Below are positions 24,601 through 46,280 of a stretch of 64,000 bases of DNA, in pieces (positions within the stretch are counted from its first letter, which is position 1; each line of letters opens with the position of its first letter). This DNA comes from Aplidium turbinatum (taxonomy: Eukaryota > Chordata > Ascidiacea > Aplousobranchia > Polyclinidae), in contig OU964932.1 of the NCBI GenBank assembly GCA_918807975.1, positions 14,539,501 through 14,603,500 on the forward strand, read 5' to 3'. Below the pieces are notes generated by a model, which saw nothing but the letters and a program-made list of their open reading frames with translations, did not search any database and was not told the DNA's origin. The position numbers and the translations under genes were made by a program.

Positions 24601-24679
24601 CAACTGGATGACGCTGCAACTCTGCAAATTCTTTTTGCAAAATTTTACTACTACTACTACTGGTCATAGTTCTTTCCAT
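18660..24679 (-). CDS. UBE2R2: UBE2R/CDC34-type E2 ubiquitin-conjugating enzyme, complete
   Basis: This is an E2 enzyme that takes ubiquitin from E1 and, with cullin-RING (SCF) ligases, builds Lys48 chains in nucleus and cytoplasm. There are five exons: 24500-24679, 20692-20778, 20089-20186, 19352-19486 and 18660-18888. All have GT/AG borders, phases agree, and they total 242 aa (human paralogues are 236-238). Exon 1 gives [20 protein letters not shown] and [13 protein letters not shown]. Exon 2 gives [21 protein letters not shown]. Exon 3 carries the active-site Cys94 in GEVCISILH and the CDC34-specific acidic-loop insertion [14 protein letters not shown]. Exon 4 reads [20 protein letters not shown]. 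Exon 5 ends in the long acidic tail, [20 protein letters not shown]. An in-frame ATG also lies at 24667 ([11 protein letters not shown]), which would give an N-terminus closer in length to human; I list the upstream one. The 3.7-kb intron 1 holds a BEL/Pao element. R1 versus R2 cannot be decided here. Confidence 0.95.
21189..21904 (+). repeat. Left LTR of the BEL/Pao element
   Basis: This direct repeat of about 716 bp is nearly identical to 23632-24346. It starts TGTTACAAAC and ends GGGTTCTACA. It contains no protein of its own; a short open frame read through it is not meaningful. Confidence 0.93.
23632..24346 (+). repeat. Right LTR of the BEL/Pao element
   Basis: It is the partner of 21189-21904 with the same ends. 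It is followed directly by the target duplication GTTAT and the remainder of the interrupted SINE. Confidence 0.93.
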
Positions 24680-26797
24680 ACCTTTAGTAAATAAAATAAA
24701 ACAACATATTACAGTATTGACATATATTTTGTCACGTAAACAGTACTAATATTTGTTAAAGGCTAACCTGACTCACGCAATATTACATTCTTACTGAAAG
24801 GTTCTTACTGCAATAAAACAAATAAAAATGTAGGTATATCTGTCAAAATTAGAATATTCTAAAAATCTTATAAAAGTGTTTATTATACATATTGTAAATC
24901 TTAGTTTTTAGGTAGGAAATTATTGTTAATTATAAAAAATTGATGGATTAGTTCATCATGAAACTTAAAAGTCTTCAAATCTTTAATCACACAACAACTT
25001 ATTTAAACGTTACCATTTTCAATTGCACTGTATCGCACACAATAATTATGTTGTTACAAGAGTCAAATCATCATTAGTAGTTCATTTTATCTTTTCCGAA
25101 CCAAGATTGTGTTTTCTATGCTTTTTCAGAAATTCTCGAGATTAGGTTTTGCTTGGAAAAAAGGGAATACCGGTAATGCTATGTTTGCAACACAAAACTG
25201 CATATAATCTTACCGGTAAATTATTTGTTAAACACATCATGAAAGCATTTTATTAATGTATTATATATAATATATTTTTTGACTTTTTGGTTTGTTATCT
25301 TTTACTTTTGTTGAAGTTTATGTGTATACTATAAAAGATAAATGTATCCACTTGAGTGACTCAAAAAAAAAACAAAAAAACTCACAGGTTACAATTAACC
25401 ATGGCGTCTGCTTAAACAAAAAAGGGCTTCTATGATGAATTGATGATCTAAGAGTTTGCCAGCTGGACACTCCTATTCAAAATTAATAAAACTGCTACAT
25501 TCAACTCCGAAATAAATAAGCAAAACAGCAACAACTTTAGTGGATGAAAAATGGTAAAATATCTTTTCTTTTTCTTCTTCATTTGAACCTTATTCGACAA
25601 TCTAAAGGTCGAGGGGCTCTGTCTTTTACCACCCTTGAGCGAATCTGACTCACCAAATCGGACTCACCAAAACGGGCCATTCCGACATTGTATGTACTAA
25701 GGAATGCTCAATATAGTGTAGATAGCCAATACAAACTTGATTCTTCTACAATTCTAACTTGTTTTGCCAAATGTCTTTTAGTTTCATTTTGTTTTTGAGG
25801 GACCATACACTCCTTTTGATTAACTACTACAAACAATGTGTTAAATATGCTTTGACAATAGACTGAAAAAGTTTTATAAGCCAAAGAGCAAGTATTATAA
25901 TACAATTGGTGTCAACTTCATGGAATATAAATGCATATCAATGAAATAAGTTATTTATGCATATGAGTATGGTAGGCTTTAAGCTGCCGTTATCTAAGAC
26001 GTAACCTTACATAATGCTGTGACTTAGCTTAAAACCTACTGAACCCAGGCATACAGAATTACACATCAATCAATAGTTGTCTAAGAGCAGAGACTATAGT
26101 CACCATCCATAACCAACTAACCGTAGCCCCTGAAGGGAAAGGTTACATTCCCCAAGCATGACAGGTGACAGCATGCGCTCAAAACGTATTGTTTTGTTGA
26201 AAATAAGCATGAGCAAATCTTAATACAAACACAGTTAAAAAAATAAACTTTATCACATCACATATAAAGCATAAAAAACAATCTTCCTTCAGAAAATATA
26301 GAATACAATACCAGAACAAGATTTTCATTTGTGCTCATCATGATAACATATTATAATGTCAGATTTTAAATGTGGCACAAAACACAGGTGGAAGAAAGAA
26401 AACAACACCCAACATCAAATCTGAATCAAGTTTGCCAAAAAGACTACTTCCGAGCAATGCCGACTTTAGCTCAGGGTTATATAATGTTTTTTTATAATGT
26501 AGAAAAGTATGTTGAGAAGGAGTGAGCGTCAGCACTACCTGACTACTCACTATAGAACAGCAAACATTGCACTTCTCTACTACAGCACTGGAAGGAAAAG
26601 TCTCTTCACTACACTTACAGAACTAGAAGGAATGAGGGTGTCGCAATCATTGCTTCACAATGTAGATTTCAACGACCTGTTTTAGCCTGATGCTGCGAGT
26701 TCGCTGTGGTTACCACAAGTAAAATTTCAAGTAGTTTGTGAAGTAAGCGACAATCATGCTGCTAAAAGCAAAACTCAATCTTGAAATTGCTTGTAAT
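24680..26797. other. 5' flank of UBE2R and intergenic sequence
   Basis: The start of UBE2R is preceded (minus strand) by TTTACTAAAG, which could be a splice acceptor for a 5' UTR exon, so the promoter is not located. Near 25645-25682, CGGACTCACCAAAACGGGCC resembles the terminal words of the foldback element at 57305. I see no other gene; short open frames here look accidental. Confidence 0.35.
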
Positions 26798-27110
26798 GGT
26801 TGATTGAATCTTTATCCACGGACTGGGAAAGCTTCTTTGAAAGCTTAATACTGGCAGTTTCACATAACCTAGTTGAAGACATGTGAAGACTTTGAACCAC
26901 TGACCCAGACCCGGTTACCAAGATTGACAGGGTGAAATTTCCAATTGTTAAAGTGTTTTGCCAGAGAATCATTCTATTGATTAGATGCCGCTGAATGGAG
27001 AGCAGTCCTTAACAAGAGAGCAGTTGCTCAAGTGCACATCCCCAGAATCAAACCAGCACCGCTTGATCTTGAAGCTTCTTTGTTCACGAAGTCACGCGCT
27101 AACCAACGTG
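26798..27110 (-). repeat. tRNA-derived SINE, minus orientation, nearly full length
   Basis: It contains TTGAATCTTTATCCACGGAC, GGTTACCAAGATTGACAGGG, GGAGAGCAGTCCTTAAC, AATCAAACCAGCACCGC (B box complement) and GAAGTCACGCGCTAACC (A box side), in the order of the other full copies. Confidence 0.85.
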
Positions 27111-27114
27111 TGCA

Positions 27115-27276
27115 ACCTATTCCATCCCCTGAACACTTCTTCTCCCGATTTCATCCCCTAAAAAGACTGAGAAAAAAACACAACAGAGCCGAAGTCGCTG
27201 ACTGGAGTAGCCGCAAACTTTTTAAAAATTTTCTTTTGAAAAGATCAAGAAAAAAAAAATACAACAAAGCTGCAGT
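27115..27276 (-). repeat. Repeat flanking the foldback element (inverted copy near 29880-30030)
   Basis: CCGATTTCATCCCCTAAAAA and ATTCCATCCCC match, in reverse, TTTTTAGGGGATGAAATTGG and GGGATGGAAT at 29967-30013. AACAAAGCTGCAGT abuts the foldback end. This older repeat is the target into which the foldback element jumped. Confidence 0.55.
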
Positions 27277-27296
27277 GGGTCCCACGAATTACCCAT

Positions 27297-27608
27297 AAGC
27301 CCCATAAGTACCCATAAGCATCATAAGTCGCGTCGAATTACCCATAAGCCCCATAAGTCGCGTCGAATTACCCATAAGCCCCATAAGTCGCGTCGAATTA
27401 CCCATAAGCCCCATAAGTCGCGTCGAATTACCCATAAGCACCATAAGTCGCGTCGAATTACCCATAAGCCCCATAAGTCGCGTCGAATTACCCATAAGCC
27501 CCATAAGTCGCGTCGAATTACCCATAAGCCCCATAAGTCGCGTCGAATTACCCATAGGCACCATAAGTAGCATTGAATTACCTAGAAGTAACGTCGAATT
27601 ACCCATAA
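27297..27608 (-). repeat. 30-bp minisatellite array, left arm
   Basis: There are about nine to ten tandem copies of the 30-bp unit (complement of GACTTATGGGGCTTATGGGT + AATTCGACGC), with small variants at the inner end. It is an inverted partner of 29205-29583. Confidence 0.92.
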
Positions 27609-27969
27609 GCCTGTATAGTGTAGAGTGTAGTCTATAGCCGTCTAGAAGCCTAGTAGTCGGCTGCATAGCCGAGTGGTGAGGAGCATTGGCTGGGCGTTCC
27701 AAAATATAGTTCGACACCGCTCAAGAGCAGGACACTTGAAGGCATGCCTAAAGGTGGACACGAAGATTGGCTTCGTTGCCTTCCCGTCCGCTTATGTGTA
27801 ATCTGCAGTTTGCTGCAGCAGATGGAGTGTTTTGTCCGATAAAACACCTTAACATTGGACAATTTTCCCTATGAACCAGGTGACTGCAGCATAGCAATCG
27901 TTCTCGCACTCAGCCAGAGACTTAATTCTTGCTTTAAACTTGATAATTAAAGAAAAAAAAAAGAATAAT

Positions 27970-28051
27970 GGCAAGGGTGGGAATCAAACCCGTGTCACCA
28001 AATTCAATAGCCCTTTGACTAAAGCGCTAAACCACTCTGCCACGCAAGCGC
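27970..28051 (-). other. tRNA-like module in the left arm
   Basis: On the minus strand, GCGCTTGCGTGGCAGAGTGG + TTTAGCGC is an A-box-like start, and ACGGGTTTGATTCCCACC is a B box. The span and a possible long variable arm recall a Ser/Leu-type tRNA. The acceptor stem does not pair well (GCGCTTG against CTTGCC), so I regard it as tRNA-derived rather than a working gene. Confidence 0.5.
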
Positions 28052-28763
28052 TCGTGAAATCTTCGCTTAATTTGGTTTATATGGGTAATGTTTCGAGAAC
28101 GCTCACAATATTATCAGTTTGGTTTGTTTTTATTTCTGACCATCACAACGAAAACACAATATACGACAAACTTAGCAGAGGTCTATAAAAGGTAGAATAG
28201 ACAAAACGTGGACGTTATAACGTGCATGATACCAAAGCAGGACAATCAGTTTAAAATGACACGGTCGCAAGTCGCAACAGCGACCTGCAGGTTACATATA
28301 CGCTGACATGAAGGCGTAAGTATTAAGTAATTCCACGTTGCTTATGGGTAATTCGACGCGACTTATGGGTAATTCGACGCGAGTCGAATTACCCATAAGC
28401 CCCATAAGTGGCGTCGAATTACCCATAAGCTCCATAAGTCGCGTCGAATTACCCAAATGTCCCATAAGTCGCGTTGAATTACCCATAAGCAACGTGGAAT
28501 TACTTACGCCTCATGTCAGCGTATATGTAATCTGCAGGTTGCTGTTGCGACCGTGTCATGTTAAACTGATTGTCCTGCTTTGGTATCGTGCACGTAATAA
28601 CGTCCGCGTTTTGTCGCTTCTACCTTTTATAGATCTGTGCTAAGTTTGTCGTATATTGTTTTTTCGTTGTGATGGTCAGAAATAAAAACAAACCAAACTG
28701 ATAATATTGTGAGCGTTCTCGAAACATTACCCATATAAACCAAATTAAGCGAAGATTTCACGA

Positions 28764-28845
28764 GCGCTTGCGTGGCAGAGTGGTTTAGCGATTTAGCCAA
28801 AGGGCTATTGAATTTGGTGACACGGGTTTGATTCCCACCCTTGCC
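28764..28845 (+). other. tRNA-like module in the right arm
   Basis: This is the mirror copy of 27970-28051 with the same A- and B-box words and only a few changes (for example GCGATTTAGCC in place of GCGCTTTAGTC). Two such pol III promoter-like modules therefore face each other within one foldback element. Confidence 0.5.
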
Positions 28846-29204
28846 ATTATTCTTTTTTTCTTTAATTATCAAGTTTAAAGCAAGAATGAAGTCTCTGGCT
28901 GAGTGCGAGAACGATTGCTATGCTGCAGTCACCTGGTTCATAGGGAAAATTGTCCAATGTTAAGGTGTTTTATCGGACAGAACACTCCATCTGCTGCAGC
29001 AAACTGCAGATTACACATAAGCGGACGGGAAGGCAACGAAGCCAATCTTTGTGTCCACCTTTAGGCATGCCTTCAAGTGTCCTGCTCTTGAGCGGTGTCG
29101 AACCAGAGGTCGAACTATATTTTGGAACGCCCAGCCAGTGCTCCTCACCACTCGGCTATGCAGCCGACTACTAGTCTTCTAGACGGCTATAGACTACACT
29201 CTAC

Positions 29205-29583
29205 AAGCTTATGGGTAATTTGACGTTACTTCTAGGTAATTCAATGCTACTTATGGGGCTTATGGGTAATCCGACGCGACTTATGGGGCTTGTGGGTAAT
29301 TCGACGCGACTTATGGAGCTTATGGGTAATTCGACGCGACTTATGGGGCTTATGGGTAATTCGACGCGACTTATGGGGCTTATGGGTAATTCGACGCGAC
29401 TTATGGGGCTTATGGGTAATTCGACGCGACTTATGGGGCTTATGGGTAATTCGACGCGACTTATGGGGCTTATGGGTAATTCGACGCGACTTATGGGGCT
29501 TATGGGTAATTTGACGCGACTTATGGGTACTTATGGGTAATTCGACGCGACTTATGGGGCTTATGGGTACTTATGGGTAATTC
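29205..29583 (+). repeat. 30-bp minisatellite array, right arm
   Basis: About eleven copies of TTATGGGGCTTATGGGTAAT + TCGACGCGAC run to the outer end of the foldback element. Copies in the middle are almost identical, while outer and inner ones vary. Confidence 0.92.
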
Positions 29584-29764
29584 GTGGGACCGGCTGCAGT
29601 TGCTGATCGGAGTTGCCGTAAACATTTCAAAATTTTACTTTAAAAAGATTGAGAGAAAAAATACAGAAGCGCCGAAGTTGCTGATCGGAGTTGCCGTTGC
29701 CAGGGTGGAGTTGTCAAAACAGTTGAGCACGCGAAGTATCTTGAAATAATAGTTCATAAACCAA

Positions 29765-29875
29765 ACCTCACTTTTGGGTTAGGGTTATCGAATTAAGATT
29801 AGGGATAGAGTTAGGATTAGAAAGTTAGGGTTAATTAGGTCTAAAAGTTAGGGTTTGGGTTAGTCACACTTATTT
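29765..29875 (+). repeat. Degenerate TTAGGG-like stretch
   Basis: GGGTTAGGGTT, GATTAGGGAT, AGTTAGGATTAG, AGTTAGGGTTAATTAGG and GTTAGGGTTTGGGTTAG occur within 110 bp. It resembles a worn telomere-type repeat but the phase is irregular. Confidence 0.55.
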
Positions 29876-30039
29876 TGTGTCAATCATTAATTCAAGAGAA
29901 AAATTTAAAATGTTTACAGAAATTGCGATCAGCGACATCGGCTTTGTTCTATTTTTTTTTTTTCAATCTTTTTAGGGGATGAAATTGGGAGATGAAGTAT
30001 TCAAGGGATGGAATAGATTGAATCCCTAACCAACTGAGC

Positions 30040-30514
30040 CATTAGCGTAGCCAGGAATTTTGAAGGGGGGATTGACGGCGGACGGACGAAGCCCGACGGC
30101 GTGTTTGCCTAAGACGACACCCAGCGGCAGGGGGTCTACCTCAGAAAATTTTGAAAAATTACTTTGGATTTGGTGCATTCTGAGAGCATTTTCAACAAAA
30201 ATGTGGGTATGAATATTCCTGTAAAATGGTGCTGTCCGGTGGCATAGCAAAAGGTTAAGATCATGTTTTCTTCGGCATTGTTCGGAAATAAAGCTAAGTC
30301 TCTAAGTTTTCTTGTTGCTGATTCCTGGCTGAGATGTTTGGTATTGGCAAAATTCGCTCTTTTAATGCAGTTTCGTTTAAAATTAGACAAGCTTTGTTTT
30401 AGACTGAAAGCATCATTCTCAAGCATAAAAAAACTGAAAGCATCATTCTCAATATCGTGAAGTGACATGCGTGCCAAAGGGGGGTGGATTGTAACCCCCA
30501 TGGCTACGCCACTG
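30040..30514. mobile_element. hAT MITE, copy 2
   Basis: It is flanked by the exact 8-bp duplication AACTGAGC (30032-30039, 30515-30522). The ends are CATTAGCGTAGCCAGG and CATGGCTACGCCACTG. It inserted into the A box of a tRNA-like sequence, because CCAACTGAGC + TATCGAGGC reads as a tRNA D-arm complement when joined. The body matches 11478-12356. Confidence 0.88.
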
Positions 30515-31026
30515 AACTGAGCTATCGAGGCGCACTAATGAAGAGCATTTTAAATCAGCACTAGAAAAGCTCAATTTGCTTCTGTCTGAAACAATGGCTC
30601 CACAATTGCCTTTTCTTTCGGTACTGACAATTCATGCCATGGCACCAACACACCACAAAATTCATCCTCCATAGTTGTGAGTGGTGTCACTCTTGTTGAT
30701 ATTAACATGACTTGATGTTTCCCGTAATAGTTGAATGATTTCTACAGTATGTACTTTGATTTTTTTCACACATTGTTAAAAAAGTAGCGCTACCACTGCA
30801 GCTGCTACTCCAACAAAAATGTAGGGTCGCTACTGCCAGCAAACTAGTAGCTCGCTACCGGTAAAAAAGTGGCCCACCTCTGTGTATGGTTCATGTCAAT
30901 CAATCAATCACTGGTTTATTTTTTTCTCAAATTATCACGACAAATACACTGGTACATTACATAGATGTGAGAGAGGAAGGAAGCGAAAAACCTTATGAGG
31001 TCACCGAGTCAGCTTCCACCCCGGTG
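30515..31026. other. Intergenic, no gene recognised
   Basis: The first bases are the remainder of the tRNA-like target of the preceding MITE. The rest shows a TCAATCAATCAATC microsatellite at about 30895 and nothing coding. Confidence 0.35.
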
Positions 31027-31285
31027 CAGGCCCGGATTTAGGGGGGGGCAGAGGGGGCAGTTGCCCCGGGCCCCCCGACTTTTGAAGGGCCCCCCTATGT
31101 GGAAAAAAATGTGATTTTTTTCCTTTTGGCCTTTAAAGTTTCTGCAAAATTCTGTGCAGTACTGGACTGATGCTACTGTAGACGTAGAGATGGTTTTTCG
31201 CGCCGTAGGCGCAAAAAAATTTTTTTGCACGGGGCCCCCCGATCTAAAAGTGCCCCGGGCCCCCCATCAGCTAAATCCGGCCCTG
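31027..31285. mobile_element. hAT MITE of 259 bp with G/C-run ends
   Basis: It is flanked by the exact 8-bp duplication CCCCGGTG (31019-31026, 31286-31293). The inverted ends are CAGGCCCGGATTTAG and CTAAATCCGGCCCTG, followed by long G or C runs on each side. It has no coding capacity. Confidence 0.9.
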
Positions 31286-31293
31286 CCCCGGTG

Positions 31294-32959
31294 GCAGTAC
31301 CGTATTTTACAAAAAAATACTACCAATGAAAATTATACTGAAAACACTTAGAGAAAATAATGAAATGTTGAATAAGGTTACAATCGCAATGTGGCAATGT
31401 CAATCAGGACTGCACAAAATGAAGCATATAACCTTTCCAAACTTGTTTTGTAGTTTCCTGAAATCATACACAGTTTGACTAATGTACTTTCATTTCTCTA
31501 TACAACTTCAGCTTCACCAACATCCCTAAACAATCTTCTATGGTTCAGTTCTTTGTCTCTAACATAACAAAACAAAGAAGTTAATACCAAGGAAGGGCGC
31601 CACCTTCGTACAGTTGAAATTTGGTTGCTCAGCAAAAATTTTTAGGGATAATTTTTTTGTGTAAAACGACAAAAAGGCCAGCCTGTTGTTGTCAGAACGA
31701 AACTTTCGCGGTTTTGAAATTTGTGCACATCTCAAAATAGAAAATACACGTCATAGAACAATTCTCTTTGTGCATCAACAGCTTATCATTTGAAATATTT
31801 GTATTATGTTTTATTGTTGTGCAACATACACTTTTACAAAAAAGCTTGAATAAACACAAATACACTTTAATACTTACAAATATGTAGTTTGAATAAAGCG
31901 CACAAAAAAATTGAAATGGCGTCAGAGATGTTCTTCCATTAGTTAGGTTATTACATTGTAACTTTGGTTAATTTTTCTGTTTTAGTGTGCAATTTTTCGT
32001 ATTATCCCAAAAACATGCGATTTCATTGTACGTGTGAGTGAAGTTAATTTTCGGTTAAAGTTAAATTAAAATTTTGTTCTTCTATCAACTGAGATAAGCA
32101 TCTACAAAACTAATGAAATAATCCTGTGAATTCTACGAGTTTTATCGATATGATTCGCATTTTTCCAACAGAATAACTAACAACTGTAAGGTACACACAG
32201 AAGGAAAAATATAGAGTCGTTGAAAAATGATTCAACATGAAGCTTGTATCTTAAAAATAATATTAACTATACTAACGGTACTTGGCTGCTGTTTGAATGG
32301 GATATCTGAAATAGTAAGTAAATCAGTTCAAGTAAATTAAAACTAGCACATTAACAATTTCTAAAATGAAGTTTGACAAAGAAGCAAAAAGGCGGATATT
32401 GCTATAACAATTTAAAAATGGATAAAAGTCCGCCTTTTTACAACTTTTTCCGCCCCGCCTCGTCCTCGTGTGAACTGAATAGCCTAATGGAGGCGGAGTT
32501 GTTAGATTTTATTTTGTTTGGACTACAATCTATTTATAGTAATAGATGTGCCAAGAAAATATTTTTTGAAAACTTAAAGGGTGGTTGTAAACCGGGTATA
32601 TATTTTTACTATCACTCCAGTAAATTATGTAAACTAATATGTTATGTAGCCTAAGCTATGTATTGTAATGGTTTGAAACTAGATAGCAAACAAAGAAATC
32701 TTTATTTTCTGACTTGGCTGTTGCTGGTTTCATTTTCTTGGTCACTCTGTCGAACTCGGTGACCAGGCCTATGTCAGTGATTGAATGCCTCTACAAGTAT
32801 GCAAAACTGCTAAGATTATGCTTTCTCTGTCTGAAGATAAATTTGCCAACTTTTGTGTGTTCACAAAGTTTTTTTCCTTGAATTATATGTATTGATCTTA
32901 TAATTTTTGATACTTAGGTTTTGTAAAGCGTTTAATTGTAGATCACATGTTTATACATC
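31294..32959. other. 5' flank of U2AF2
   Basis: No open frame of interest was found. A decayed SINE piece lies at about 32760-32850 (TCGGTGACCAGGCC, TACAAGTATGCAAAACTGC). The U2AF2 promoter and any 5' UTR exon must lie in this stretch or upstream, but I see no defining element such as a clear TATA box. Confidence 0.35.
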
Positions 32960-43592
<10,633 letters not shown>

Positions 43593-43777
43593 AACGATTA
43601 GACAACTGCCTGTCTGGATTGAGAAAATACATGCCCTCATGGGAACAAAACCAACACCTCCTATACACCGGCTGTTGATTTTAAACTGTACATTACGGCT
43701 ACAAACTAAGACAATTTTACCATGTCATTGCTTCAGAGATGAGAATGAGACAGTTTTTTTTTTAAATTCAATGGAAT

Positions 43778-43783
43778 AATAAA
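43778..43783 (+). promoter_or_regulatory. Polyadenylation signal AATAAA of U2AF2
   Basis: AATAAA lies 186 bases after the U2AF2 stop codon and is followed by a GTATGTTTT-rich stretch. It is the first such hexamer downstream. Confidence 0.7.
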
Positions 43784-44284
43784 GTATGTTTTACTGACAG
43801 CCCACAGACAAAAACATTTGATTGTACTGTAAATCACTGCAAAATTTATCACTGATCATTATTGTTCGTCTTCGAAATTAGAAGCACAGTTTTCACTGAT
43901 GCATATCACATTACGCAAATATTAATATTATGTTGCTCGTCAGAAACGCACACTATGTTGATGTTTTGATACACATGTTGAAGAGAATGCTTTTTCATCA
44001 TTCTGGTTAAATCAATGCACAGCCACTAAGTAAAAAAGCCTTGCAAGAAATGTGTCAACATATCGGCCGTTTGGGCAAGAAAACATTTTTTAAACAGAGT
44101 GATAGTGTATTAAAAATGTTTTTCACCTGTCACTCATATCTCATGACTTTGGAGTTGTCAAAAAAGATTTGGATCTATTAATAAAAGTTGTTTGACTTTG
44201 GTTCAATGTTTTCGTCAGATCAAGTAGTAATGGCATGTGACTGGTTAGATTGATAGTGAAAATTGTTATCCTTGGAATAAGTAC
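43784..44284. other. Intergenic, no gene recognised
   Basis: AT-rich sequence downstream of the U2AF2 polyadenylation signal, with no open frame, repeat end or RNA gene that I can recognise. Confidence 0.35.
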
Positions 44285-44651
44285 GCCTCTTTGTCAGCTT
44301 TATCCTGGCTCGCATATCGTACTTGCAGAGTCTTTAATTTGAACCACTGACGTAGTGACGTAGGCCCGATCACAGATATTTTGATTATTTTTTTCCTAAT
44401 TCGCGCTCATTGCGACAACCGTAGTACAATGCAAGACACTTCTGCAACACAGCTGGAAGCAGCGAAGGGAAATGGTGTCATGCTTCGAATTATATTGCCA
44501 AGACACTCTGGAGAGATGACAAAGCGATAGGCTACTGACAGATGAAGTTTCCTCTTGTCTAAATTATTTCACCTAATAGGCGACGCCAGGTGGAAAGCTG
44601 TCCTTTGAATGGACTGCTCAAGCGCATATTCCGAAAGTCTAGGGAGCCAGG

Positions 44652-46280
44652 CAGGGTTGCATTCCTGGGGGGGCTCAGTCCCCCGAAATACGAAAAGGCT
44701 TGATGTAGGGGGGGCTCGTTCAAGCTTCCATTTTTCAGCTTTTCTGGCTGAACAACAACTTCTCGACTGAACAAGTAACACTTTAACAGCTTTCTCACAA
44801 CAGAACTGCAAAAAAACACGAACATAAGTTGATAGCAATCGCCAATTATCACTTTTGTCAGAAACTCTCCAGACTGGGAATATCTACTTCGTAGTAGCTA
44901 ATTGTCATGTCAAATGGACTGTTAATTCTCTACTTCAAATAAAAAAAAGCTATTCAAGAAGGAAAGTATTTGTTTGATGAAGTTGTTAACTTGAGTCCTG
45001 GAAGTACAAAAAACTACTCCTTTAAAGGCACAACATTGGACCAGTTCAAAGCTCGACGTAGAGACTATCCTTCTTTTGATCGTAATCGGTTTATTCAAGC
45101 TTTGGTTGACAACATTGGAAGCAGGATGGTGGACACCAACAATGAAGATTCTGTGAAGAGCTTGAAAATTATTGTACCAGAGTTATGGCCTGCTGCAGTC
45201 GAAGTTCCATGGCAAGAAGGGGAGCAGAGATTACGAAAAATAGAGGAGAGATTTCCGATTTTCGATTGTATGTTGACAATCCTTGTCATATACCAGATAC
45301 GATGAAGTTGCTCAAGAACGTAGTACTAAACATGATTGCTATAAGTTCTGCTGAAGCCGAACGTGGATTTTCACAAATGAACTTGGTCATCCCACCGCTA
45401 CGATCACGGCTGACCATATCACTTGTTTCAGCATTGTTGTTCATCAGTATCAATGGACCACCTCCTCATTCATGGAATGGCACTGCGGCAACTCAGAAGT
45501 GGTTGCAGACTCATCGGTCGGCTGTGGATATTCAAGTTAAGCATCCTAAGCTGCCCACATTGAATGAACTCAGATCTCTGCAAAAACTGTTTTCTGGCTA
45601 AAATCAACGACTGTCGTGGTGCTTTTAACTTAGCACATAAAACCAAAGACCTGGCAGACAGGCTATTTGTTTTGTGTAATCTCGTTTGCACCAACTTGGA
45701 ATATGTTTTTGCTGTAATTGGAGTTTTTTAAACTGTTTGTTAATAACTAAATGAGATTTTAGTGTAACTGTCACATTGGCAGCTTATTGGTTCTTATATA
45801 GCAAATCTGCAACCACAAGCGCTCATTTCAAGAATTGCATTTCCTTACTTTCCTATTGCAGTCAATGTTTTGCAAGTGTGCTTAGGATTGGCTCATACAA
45901 AAAAGTTTACAATTGAGTTAAGAGATTGGAATTAGCTCATGCAAATCGAGTTTCAAGTGTAGGCTTACGCAGTAAAAAAAGCAAAAGAGATTGCAGGGTA
46001 GCAACCAAGCCAAATTTCAAACTTATAATTTTATATCGGATTCAACCACGTTTTCACGTTTTGTTGCTTCTACCTTTTTCTGTACTTCAAGCTATGTTTT
46101 AGCATGGGTTGTTTTTCGACATGATGTTCAGAAGTAAAAACATACTGAACAGTGTTTCCTTTTAAAAAAGGTGAACATTGTTGGCTAACCTACACTGATT
46201 ACTTATACATACTTTGTCTATAACAACACAGCTAAATGTTAGAGCCCCCCCCCATAAAAAAAATTAGGAATGCACCCCTG
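44652..46280 (+). mobile_element. 1.6-kb hAT element, inserted in the SINE
   Basis: It is flanked by the exact 8-bp duplication GAGCCAGG (44644-44651, 46281-46288). The ends CAGGGTTGCATTCCTGG and TTAGGAATGCACCCCTG are inverted, with G or C runs inside. A broken transposase C-terminal half lies at 44955-45601, and a module of about 100 bp shared with the foldback elements is at about 46045-46140. Confidence 0.88.
44955..45601 (+). pseudogene. hAT (KIAA1586/ZNF862-like) transposase C-terminal region
   Basis: The first frame gives KGTTLDQFKARRRDYPSFDR and LKIIVPELWPAAVEVPW. The second frame (45302-45601) gives SSAEAERGFSQMNLVIPPLR + SRLTISLVSALLFISINGPP and WLQTHRSAVD, the hAT C-terminal dimerisation block with its A-E-R-x-F-S box. 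The two parts lie in different frames, so the copy is dead, and the N-terminal half is missing. Confidence 0.8.

Larger units (their letters stand above)
27277..29592. mobile_element. 2.3-kb foldback element with 30-bp arrays and tRNA-like modules
   Basis: Two arms of about 1.1 kb are inverted copies of each other, with the centre near 28385. Flanks share GCTGCAGT on both sides (27269-27276 and 29593-29600), a likely 8-9-bp target duplication of Mutator-like type. From the outside in, each arm holds the following: a GGTCCCACG end; an array of the 30-bp unit TTATGGGGCTTATGGGTAAT + TCGACGCGAC; a tRNA-like stretch; CACACTTAA-free unique sequence with an A+B-box tRNA-like module; a module of about 100 bp shared with two other elements; and a small second array at the centre. 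No transposase is encoded. The repeat-borne open frames (MGLMGNSTRL)n are by-products of the array. Confidence 0.85.

Noticed and set aside
28764-28845. A functional tRNA gene
   Set aside because: A and B boxes are good, but the acceptor stem does not pair and the same sequence is mirrored in the other arm of a transposon; tRNA-derived module is the safer reading.
29211-29540. Open frames coding (MGLMGNSTRL)n and (WVIRRDLWGL)n
   Set aside because: The repeat unit is exactly ten codons and lacks stops in several frames on both strands, so the frames are a by-product of the array.
27297-29583. CRISPR-like regularly spaced repeats
   Set aside because: The 30-bp units are directly adjacent with no unique spacers, occur in two inverted blocks, and lie in animal DNA; they are a minisatellite inside a foldback element.
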